The notes under the pieces are model-generated. The model was not told the origin of the DNA and did no database searches. It saw nothing but the letters and a program-made list of their open reading frames with translations. Of a DNA stretch of 64,000 nucleotides, positions 57,470 through 64,000 are shown piece after piece. Every line of letters begins with the position of its first letter. The first letter of the stretch is position 1. This DNA is from Pseudomonas persica (GTDB lineage: Bacteria; Pseudomonadota; Gammaproteobacteria; Pseudomonadales; Pseudomonadaceae): assembly GCF_900291015.1 (NCBI RefSeq), contig NZ_OLKL01000039.1, positions 62,238 to 126,237 of the forward strand, given 5' to 3'. The position numbers and the translations under genes were made by a program.

Positions 57470-59623
57470 ATGAGCCCCCGCACCCCGAAGAAAACCCGCT
57501 CGGTCGCCCCGTCGCGTATCCGCGAAGGCCTGCCCTTTCCCCTCGGCGCCACCTGGGATGGCCTGGGGGTCAACTTTGCCCTGTTCTCGGCCAACGCCAC
57601 CAAGGTCGAGCTGTGCCTGTTCGATTCCACTGGCGCGCACGAAATCGAACGCATCGAGCTGCCCGAATACACCGACGAGATCTACCACGGCTACCTGCCA
57701 GACGCGCACCCGGGGCTAGTCTACGGCTACCGCGTGCACGGCCCCTACGAGCCGGAGAACGGCCACCGTTTCAACCCCAACAAACTGCTGATCGACCCGT
57801 ATGCCAAGCAACTGGTCGGCAGCCTGCAGTGGTCCGAAGCGCTGTTCGGCTACACCATCGGCCACCCCGACGGCGACCTGTCGTTCGACGAGCGCGACAG
57901 CGCGCCCTTCGTGCCTAAATGCAAGGTGATCGACCCTGCCTTTACCTGGGGCCGCGACCAGCGCGTGCTGATCCCCTGGGAACGCACGATCATCTATGAG
58001 GCCCACACCCGTGGCATCAGCATGCGCCACCCGGCGGTGCCGGAAAAACTGCGTGGCACCTTCGCCGGCCTGGCCAATGACGAACTGCTCAAGCACATCA
58101 AGGAGCTGGGTGTTTCCAGCATCGAACTGCTGCCGGTTCATGCCTTCGTCAACGATCAGCACCTGCTGGACAAAGGCCTGAACAACTACTGGGGCTACAA
58201 CAGCATCGCTTTCTTCGCCCCCCACCCGCGCTACCTGGCCAGCGGCAAGATCGCCGAATTCAAGGAAATGGTCGCGCACCTGCACGACGCCGGGCTGGAG
58301 GTGATCCTCGACGTGGTCTACAACCACACCGCCGAAGGCAACGAGCGCGGCCCCACGCTGTCGATGCGCGGCATCGACAACGCCTCATACTACCGCCTGA
58401 TGCCGGACGACAAGCGCTACTACATCAACGACTCCGGCACCGGCAACACTCTGGACCTGAGCCATCCCTGCGTGCTGCAGCTGGTCACCGACTCACTGCG
58501 CTACTGGGCCGGCGAAATGCACGTGGACGGCTTCCGCTTCGACCTGGCGACCATCCTCGGCCGCTACCACGACGGCTACAGTGAACGCCACGGCTTCCTC
58601 GTCGCCTGCCGCCAGGACCCGATGTTGAGCCAGGTAAAGCTGATCGCCGAGCCCTGGGACTGCGGTCCGGGCGGCTACCAGGTGGGCAACTTCGCCCCGG
58701 GCTGGGCAGAGTGGAACGACCGCTTCCGCGACACCGTGCGCGCCTTCTGGAAAGGCGACGAAGGCCAACTGGCCGACTTTGCCTCGCGCATGACCGCCTC
58801 GGGAGACATGTTCAATAACCGTGGCCGGCGCCCCTATGCCTCGGTCAACTTCGTCACCGCCCACGACGGGTTCACCTTGCGCGACCTGGTGTCATACAAC
58901 CACAAGCACAACGAAGACAACGACGAGAACAACCAGGACGGCACCGATAACAACCTGTCGTGGAACTGCGGTGTCGAGGGGCAGACCGACGACCCGGGGG
59001 TGAATGCCTTGCGCATGCGCCAGATGCGCAACTTCTTCGCTACCCTGCTACTGGCCCAGGGCACCCCGATGATCGTCGCCGGTGATGAGTTCAGCCGCAC
59101 CCAGCACGGCAACAACAATGCCTATTGCCAGGACAGCGAGATCGGCTGGGTGAACTGGGACCTGGACCAGGAGGGTAAGGAGCTGTTGGCCTTCGTCAAG
59201 CGCCTGACCCGCCTGCGCCTGGCCTACCCGATACTGCGCCGCTCGCGCTTTCTGGTGGGCGACTACAATGAGGCAATCGGGGTCAAGGACGTGACCTGGC
59301 TGGCACCGGATGGCAACGAGATGAGCGTGGAGCAATGGGAAGACCCGCACGGGCGTTGCCTGGGCATGCTGATCGATGGCCGCGCGCAGGTCAGCGGCAT
59401 TGCCCGGCCAGGCGCCGAGGCCACCGTGCTGCTGATCGTCAATGCCCACCATGACATCGTACCGTTCGAGTTGCCGGCGGTACCCGACGGGGATTACTGG
59501 AGCTGCCTGGTCGATACCGACCGGCCAGAGCTGCGCAAGGGGCAGCATCTGCACTTCGACAGCACCTTCGAGGTGAAGGGGCGGTCGTTGCTGCTGATGG
59601 TGTTGCAACGCGATGAGGAGTGA
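57470..59623 (+). CDS. glgX: glycogen debranching enzyme GlgX
   Basis: Isoamylase-type enzyme that cuts alpha-1,6 branches, giving linear maltodextrins for TreY and MalQ. It is 717 residues from ATG 57470 with AGAGGA upstream; open codons before it are REP DNA. It has a CBM48 domain (EGLPFPLGATWDGLGVNFAL, residues 17-36) and a GH13_11 barrel: VILDVVYNHTAEGN, DGFRFDLATILGR (nucleophile Asp), LIAEPWDCGPGGYQVG (acid Glu) and FVTAHDGFTLRDLVSYNHKH. Confidence 0.97.
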   Translation: MSPRTPKKTRSVAPSRIREGLPFPLGATWDGLGVNFALFSANATKVELCLFDSTGAHEIERIELPEYTDEIYHGYLPDAHPGLVYGYRVHGPYEPENGHRFNPNKLLIDPYAKQLVGSLQWSEALFGYTIGHPDGDLSFDERDSAPFVPKCKVIDPAFTWGRDQRVLIPWERTIIYEAHTRGISMRHPAVPEKLRGTFAGLANDELLKHIKELGVSSIELLPVHAFVNDQHLLDKGLNNYWGYNSIAFFAPHPRYLASGKIAEFKEMVAHLHDAGLEVILDVVYNHTAEGNERGPTLSMRGIDNASYYRLMPDDKRYYINDSGTGNTLDLSHPCVLQLVTDSLRYWAGEMHVDGFRFDLATILGRYHDGYSERHGFLVACRQDPMLSQVKLIAEPWDCGPGGYQVGNFAPGWAEWNDRFRDTVRAFWKGDEGQLADFASRMTASGDMFNNRGRRPYASVNFVTAHDGFTLRDLVSYNHKHNEDNDENNQDGTDNNLSWNCGVEGQTDDPGVNALRMRQMRNFFATLLLAQGTPMIVAGDEFSRTQHGNNNAYCQDSEIGWVNWDLDQEGKELLAFVKRLTRLRLAYPILRRSRFLVGDYNEAIGVKDVTWLAPDGNEMSVEQWEDPHGRCLGMLIDGRAQVSGIARPGAEATVLLIVNAHHDIVPFELPAVPDGDYWSCLVDTDRPELRKGQHLHFDSTFEVKGRSLLLMVLQRDEE

Positions 59624-59652
59624 ACCGTAATGGCGCAGGCAGGTCGTAAATT

Positions 59653-59690
59653 TTGACCGCCCCAGGCTCCCACAGGGTTTGGTCAATTTA
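59653..59690. repeat. partial REP half
   Basis: CGCCCCAGGCTCCCACAGGG matches the right half of the local REP flank without the palindromic core; probably a decayed copy. Confidence 0.4.
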
Positions 59691-59715
59691 TTCAGGAACA
59701 CCAACAGGAGTAACC

Positions 59716-60510
59716 GTGAACCCCGAAGCCGGCAGTAAAGGTTTCGCCAGCGTCAACCAGGCCCCGGCAGTGCAGCGGCTGCGGGTGTTGACGGTGAATA
59801 CCCACAAGGGCTTCACCGCCTTCAACCGGCGCTTCATCCTGCCGGAACTGCGCGAGGCGGTGCGCAGCACCCAGGCCGACATCGTGTTCCTCCAGGAAGT
59901 GCTCGGCAGCCATGACCGCCACGCCGCGCGCTACCCCGGCTGGCCGCAGACTTCCCAGTATGAATTTCTCGCCGACAGCATGTGGAGCGACTTTGCCTAC
60001 GGCCGCAACGCGGTCTACCCCGACGGCCACCATGGCAACGCGCTACTGTCCAGATACCCGATCATCGAACACCGCAACCTCGACGTATCGATCACCGGCC
60101 CCGAACGCCGTGGCCTGCTGCACTGCATCCTTGACGTACCCGGGCAGCGCCAGGTGCATGCCATCTGCGTACACCTGTCGTTGCTGGAAAGCCACCGCCA
60201 GAAGCAGCTGCAACTGCTGCGCAAGCTGCTCGAATCCCTGCCCGCCGACGCTCCGGTGATCATCGCCGGCGACTTCAATGACTGGAAATCCCACGGCAAC
60301 CGCACCCTGGGCCTGCAGCGCGACCTGCACGAGGCCTTCGAGCGCCACCACGGCCACCTGGCCCGCACCTACCCTGCACGCCTGCCGCTACTGCGCCTGG
60401 ATCGCGTCTACCTGCGTAACGCCGAAAGCCATGGGCCACGGATTCTGGGGCACAAACCTTGGTCGCACTTGTCAGATCACCTGCCGTTGGCGGTCGAAGT
60501 CAGGCTGTAG
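59716..60510 (+). CDS. endonuclease/exonuclease/phosphatase (EEP) family protein
   Basis: EEP-fold phosphoesterase, 264 residues from GTG 59716 with AGGAG at 59706-59710. The motif set is complete: VNTHKGF, FLQEVLGS (metal Glu), HGNALLSR, VHLSLLE, IIAGDFNDW (Asp, Asn), RLDRVYLR and SHLSDHLPL (Asp-His). Substrates of this fold vary from DNA to phospholipids and sugar phosphates. Its constant position in the glycogen/trehalose cluster suggests a role tied to it, but I cannot assign one. Confidence 0.9.
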   Translation: MNPEAGSKGFASVNQAPAVQRLRVLTVNTHKGFTAFNRRFILPELREAVRSTQADIVFLQEVLGSHDRHAARYPGWPQTSQYEFLADSMWSDFAYGRNAVYPDGHHGNALLSRYPIIEHRNLDVSITGPERRGLLHCILDVPGQRQVHAICVHLSLLESHRQKQLQLLRKLLESLPADAPVIIAGDFNDWKSHGNRTLGLQRDLHEAFERHHGHLARTYPARLPLLRLDRVYLRNAESHGPRILGHKPWSHLSDHLPLAVEVRL

Positions 60511-60826
60511 CAATGATTCTTCATAGCCGCCAGGCGGCAAATAACGAACACCGCTATCTCTCTTTATTTCACTCGATAAAACAAAGATTTGTGCCATAGC
60601 ACGGAACATGGACGCTGCCTTCACACTTTCTTGACGCAAGCGGCGACCTCTCCTTAGCTGATCATTATCAAGCAGTAGAAATCTCGCGCCGGGCCTCTAG
60701 CTCGCGCCTTCGTGCGCGTCCGCGAAAGCTGGCGTGCTGGTTTGGGTCGCCCACTGTTTTTGCCGTACAGCTCGTGACAACAGGCCAGGTCCTAGGGCTG
60801 TAACACAAAAACAAAGGAGATCCGCC
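60511..60826. other. gap upstream of the autotransporter gene
   Basis: This 316-bp region is AT-richer at 60535-60600 and again near 60660-60690. I see no REP, no tRNA and no convincing small gene. It must hold the promoter of the downstream gene, but no clear sigma-70 or AlgU match stands out. Confidence 0.5.
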
Positions 60827-61903
60827 ATGAAAAGCACCTCGAACCCCTTGCGCTTCGACAGCATTTTCTACGCGGTTTCCACGTCGCTGCTTCTGGCAAC
60901 CCCGGTGGAAACTATCGCGTATGAACTGCAGGACGACCCGACCTCGCCCGGCTTCCTGCTACAACCGGCAGTACCACAGCTGTCGCTCGACCCGGTCAGC
61001 GCCAGTGGCTTGAGTATCGATACCTTGAATGCGTTTTCACAAAAGATGAGCGAGCGCCACGGGCAGGCTGCAGTGGACCTGGTTGCCAGCCAGTGGGCGC
61101 AGTTCTTTCCGACCGCCTCGCGCAATGGTGCGCAACCACCAGACCAGCTGGAAGCACCCAGCCAGCAACTGCTGATCGGCCCGGACCTGTTCGTGCGTGA
61201 AACTGCAGCAGGCAATGTGCACCGCGCGGGTATCTTCGTCGGGCAGAACAACCTGCAGACCAACTTCAACGGCATACGCCGGCTACTGGGCGACAAGCAG
61301 CGCAACGCGGTGAACCTGAGCGGAGAAAGCCTGGGAGTGTACTGGAGCATGACCCATGAACAGGGCTGGCACCTTGACGCCGTGGCCATGGGCTCGCGCA
61401 TCGACGTCAATGGCCGTGGCGAAAACGGCCAGCGGCTGGACGACAGCGGCCACGCGATGACCTTCTCGCTGGAAGGCGGCATCCCCATCGGCCTGGGTGG
61501 CGGCTGGGTAATCGAGCCGCAGGCGCAGTTGATCAACCAGCAGTTCTTCCCCGGCAACCGGGCGCAGGAAGAAACCTTGCAAGCCTTCGACAGCCAGCCG
61601 AGCTGGAGCGGCCGGGTCGGCGCCAGGTTGTCCGGGCGTTATGAAGTACGCGGCATGCCGATCGAGCCCTATGTGCGGACCAACGTGTGGTATGACTTCA
61701 GCAATGCCGATGAGGTGAAGCTGGACCAGGTCGACAAGATCTCCAGCTCGCGCTACTCGACCACAGTGGAACTGGGCCTGGGGCTGGTGGCGCGGGTGAC
61801 GCCCACGGTGGCGCTGTTTGTCAGTGCCGATTACAGCAGTGATGTGGATGACAATGATTTGAACGGGTTGATTGGCAGCCTTGGGGTGCGGATGCGCTGG
61901 TAG
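60827..61903 (+). CDS. autotransporter-type beta-barrel protein with short N-terminal region
   Basis: Predicted outer-membrane protein of 358 residues with AAAGGAG before the ATG. A signal-peptide-like stretch (residues 10-31, FYAVSTSLLLATPVETIA) leads to about 90 residues without beta-helix repeats (LQPAVPQLSLDPVSASGL and DTLNAFSQKMSERHG). From about residue 120 the sequence follows an autotransporter barrel: GIFVGQNNLQTNFNGIRR, GESLGVYWSMTHEQGWHLD, GGWVIEPQAQLINQQFF and VGARLSGRYEVRG, closing at GVRMRW with a C-terminal aromatic. A normal passenger of several hundred residues is absent. Its function is unknown, as is any link to the glucan genes. Confidence 0.8.
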   Translation: MKSTSNPLRFDSIFYAVSTSLLLATPVETIAYELQDDPTSPGFLLQPAVPQLSLDPVSASGLSIDTLNAFSQKMSERHGQAAVDLVASQWAQFFPTASRNGAQPPDQLEAPSQQLLIGPDLFVRETAAGNVHRAGIFVGQNNLQTNFNGIRRLLGDKQRNAVNLSGESLGVYWSMTHEQGWHLDAVAMGSRIDVNGRGENGQRLDDSGHAMTFSLEGGIPIGLGGGWVIEPQAQLINQQFFPGNRAQEETLQAFDSQPSWSGRVGARLSGRYEVRGMPIEPYVRTNVWYDFSNADEVKLDQVDKISSSRYSTTVELGLGLVARVTPTVALFVSADYSSDVDDNDLNGLIGSLGVRMRW

Positions 61904-61907
61904 GCAG

Positions 61908-62007
61908 GCCCGGCCTCTTCGCGGGTAAACCCGCTCCCACAGATATTGCACAAGCTTCGGACCCTGTGCGGTCCTTGTGGGAGCGGGTTTACCCGCGAAG
62001 AGGCCAG
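61908..62007. repeat. REP pair, family A, inverted
   Basis: GCCCGGCCTCTTCGCGGGTA ... and inverted ... GAGCGGGTTTACCCGCGAAGAGGCC (overlapping arms), between the convergent autotransporter and glgB genes. Confidence 0.9.
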
Positions 62008-62020
62008 GACAAGCAACACA

Positions 62021-64000
62021 TCAGGCTGGCTTCATTATCAGAACCCCAAGCGGCGGCAGGTTCAGGGCCAGCGACAGCGGCTGGCCATGGCTGGCCACTT
62101 CCTCACTCTCCACCACCCCCAGGTTGCCGACATTCGACCCGGCATACAGCTCGGCATCACTGTTCAGCAGTTCCTGCCAGCGGTCACCGAACGGCACGCC
62201 AATGCGATACCCCTCACGCGGCACCGGGGTGAAGTTGGCCACCACCAGCACCGGCTCGCCACTGCTGCTCCAGCGCAGCCAGGCATACACGCTGTTCTGC
62301 GCATCGTCACCAATCAGCCACTGGAAACCCTGCGCCTGACAATCCTGCTCGTGCAGCGCCGGCACTTCGCGGTACAGGCGGTTGAGGTCAGCTACCAGAC
62401 GCTGCACCCCCTGGTGTTCCGGGTACTGCAGCAGGTACCAGTCCAGCTCGCTGTCGTGGTCCCATTCACGCCACTGGCCAAACTCGCAACCCATGAACAG
62501 CAGCTTCTTGCCTGGGTGCGCCCACATGAACGTGAGGTAGGCGCGCAGGTTGGCGAACTTCTGCCAGCGGTCGCCGGGCATCTTGTCGATCAGCGAATGC
62601 TTGCCGTGCACCACTTCGTCGTGGGAGATGGGCAGGATGAAATGCTCGGAATAGGCATATATGAGCCCGAAGCTCATCTCGTTGTGATGGTAGGTGCGGT
62701 GCACCGGATCGTTCTGCATGTAATGCAAGGTGTCATGCATCCAGCCCATGTTCCACTTGTAGGCAAAGCCCAGGCCGCCCTGCTGGGTCGGCTGGCTGAC
62801 GCCGGGCCATGCGGTGGACTCCTCGGCGATGATCAGCGCGCCCGGGGCCTCGTGGGCCGCCACGCCGTTGAGGTGGCGGATGAAGTCAATGGCCTCCAGG
62901 TTCTCGCGCCCGCCATGGCGGTTGGGCACCCATTCGCCGGCCTTGCGTGAATAGTCACGGTACAGCATCGAGGCCACCGCATCGACGCGCAGGCCATCGA
63001 TGTGGAAGTGCTTCAGCCAGTGCAGCGCCGAGGCCATCATGAAGCCGCGCACTTCGTTACGGCCAAGGTTGTAGATCAGCGTATTCCAGTCCTGGTGGTA
63101 GCCCTCCAGGGGGTTGTCGTATTCGTACAGGGCGGTGCCGTCGAAACGCGCCAGGCCGTGTTCGTCGGTGGGGAAATGCGCCGGCACCCAGTCGAGCAGC
63201 ACGCCAATGCCGCCCTGGTGGCAGGCGTCGACGAAGGCGGCAAAGTCCTCGGCACTGCCGTAGCGCGAGGTGGGCGCGAACAGCGACAGCGGCTGGTAAC
63301 CCCAGGAGCCGCCGAACGGGTGCTCCATGATCGGCAGCAGTTCGATGTGGGTGAAGCCCAGCTCCTGAACGTACGGCACCAGGCGCTCGGCCAGCTCGCG
63401 CCAGTTGTAATAGCGCCCGACTTCGCCCGCCTCATCCAGCTCGCAGCGCCACGACCCCGGGTGCAGCTCGTAGATCGACAACGGCGCGTTGTAGGCATGG
63501 CGCTGCGCGCGTTGCGCCATCCAGTCGTGGTCTTGCCAGGCGTGGCTGAGCGCCCCCGCAACCTTGGAGGCGGTGCTCGGCGGCAGTTCGCTGGCGCGCG
63601 CCAGCGGGTCGGCCTTCAGGGGCAGTATGCCGTCCTTGCCCAGCACTTCGAACTTGTAGGTTTCGCCCACGCCCAGACGCGGCACGAACAACTCCCACAC
63701 CCCGGCGCTATGGCGCAGGCGCATGGGGTGGCGGCGGCCATCCCAGTTGTTGAAGTCACCCACCACCGACACCCGACGCGCGTTCGGCGCCCACACCGAA
63801 AAGCACACGCCGTCGATACCCTCGGCCTGGATCGGCTGGGCGCCGAAGCGCCCGGACAGGTCGCGGTGGTTGCCTTCGGCGAACAGGTACAGGTCCATGT
63901 CGCCCAGTTGCGGGCCGAAGCTATAGGGGTCTTCGGTGACCTGCTCGCCGCCGGCCCAGCCGATCTGCAGCAGGTACGGGTGCGCCTCATCCAGGTGCGC
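62021..64000 (-). CDS. glgB: 1,4-alpha-glucan branching enzyme GlgB (5' end outside window)
   Basis: Makes alpha-1,6 branches in glycogen. The visible 659 residues continue past the first in-window Met (63898): codons up to 64000 read HPYLLQIGWAGGEQ and DPYSFGPQLGD, which is conserved GlgB sequence, so the true start is beyond the right edge. The CBM48 domain has VCFSVWAPNARRVSVVGDFN; the barrel has HIDGLRVDAVASMLY (nucleophile), LIIAEESTAWPGV (acid) and ILPISHDEVVHGK (third acid). In pseudomonads glgB usually follows treS, which I expect upstream but cannot see. Confidence 0.97.
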   Translation of the reverse strand, partial: AHLDEAHPYLLQIGWAGGEQVTEDPYSFGPQLGDMDLYLFAEGNHRDLSGRFGAQPIQAEGIDGVCFSVWAPNARRVSVVGDFNNWDGRRHPMRLRHSAGVWELFVPRLGVGETYKFEVLGKDGILPLKADPLARASELPPSTASKVAGALSHAWQDHDWMAQRAQRHAYNAPLSIYELHPGSWRCELDEAGEVGRYYNWRELAERLVPYVQELGFTHIELLPIMEHPFGGSWGYQPLSLFAPTSRYGSAEDFAAFVDACHQGGIGVLLDWVPAHFPTDEHGLARFDGTALYEYDNPLEGYHQDWNTLIYNLGRNEVRGFMMASALHWLKHFHIDGLRVDAVASMLYRDYSRKAGEWVPNRHGGRENLEAIDFIRHLNGVAAHEAPGALIIAEESTAWPGVSQPTQQGGLGFAYKWNMGWMHDTLHYMQNDPVHRTYHHNEMSFGLIYAYSEHFILPISHDEVVHGKHSLIDKMPGDRWQKFANLRAYLTFMWAHPGKKLLFMGCEFGQWREWDHDSELDWYLLQYPEHQGVQRLVADLNRLYREVPALHEQDCQAQGFQWLIGDDAQNSVYAWLRWSSSGEPVLVVANFTPVPREGYRIGVPFGDRWQELLNSDAELYAGSNVGNLGVVESEEVASHGQPLSLALNLPPLGVLIMKPA

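Overview
The window is ordinary chromosomal DNA from a Pseudomonas, most likely the P. putida group. I base this on the GC-rich codon use, on gene orders typical of that genus (ftsK-lolA-rarA-crcB-serS-cysG; aat-ate-infA-clpA-clpS-cspD-icd/idh; pyd catabolic genes; glg/tre cluster), and on many intergenic REP palindromes of the P. putida type (core CGCGGGTAAACCCGC with a CTCCCACAGG flank). I see no phage, insertion sequence, CRISPR array, integron, tRNA or rRNA. No strongly novel multigene system is evident. The points of interest are candidate regulatory sites, a decayed gene, small or uncharacterised proteins in the glycogen/trehalose region, and the REP pattern.

Layout. 1-7334 (minus strand): cell-division and housekeeping block ftsK / lolA-rarA-crcB-serS-cysG (cysG runs off the left edge). 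7717-16774: protein turnover and translation block (aat, ate, infA on plus; clpA, clpS on minus; cspD on plus), then two unrelated isocitrate dehydrogenases transcribed divergently (icd minus, idh plus). 16966-24637 (plus): Nudix hydrolase, mnmA-hflD, purB, roxA-GNAT, topB. 24870-34601: a loosely organised stretch with a PuuB-like FAD oxidase, a chloroperoxidase-type hydrolase, a TSUP permease, nudC, a dienoyl-CoA isomerase, nhaB, a decayed RibD/DHFR-family gene, a lipocalin, a Nudix hydrolase, RNase Z and a small P-loop kinase.

34675-43352: reductive pyrimidine degradation island. PydX/PydA (dihydropyrimidine dehydrogenase), hydantoinase/dihydropyrimidinase and N-carbamoyl-beta-alanine amidohydrolase carry uracil or thymine to beta-amino acids. 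An NCS1 permease supplies substrate, and a TetR-type regulator coupled to a small VOC protein lies at the end.

43467-64000: sugar storage and stress block. On the minus strand, gnd-zwf-GH15 links glucose 6-phosphate oxidation to a GH15 glycosidase that could be a glucoamylase or a trehalase. On the plus strand, glgA-treZ-malQ-treY (with 4-bp overlaps), a DUF2934 protein, glgX and an EEP-family phosphatase build, trim and convert alpha-glucan to trehalose. A short autotransporter follows, and glgB on the minus strand runs off the right edge. Sequences matching GAACTT-N17-TC, the pattern of AlgU (sigma-22) promoters, lie in front of both gnd and glgA, which fits a stress-controlled block. This is inference from sequence only.
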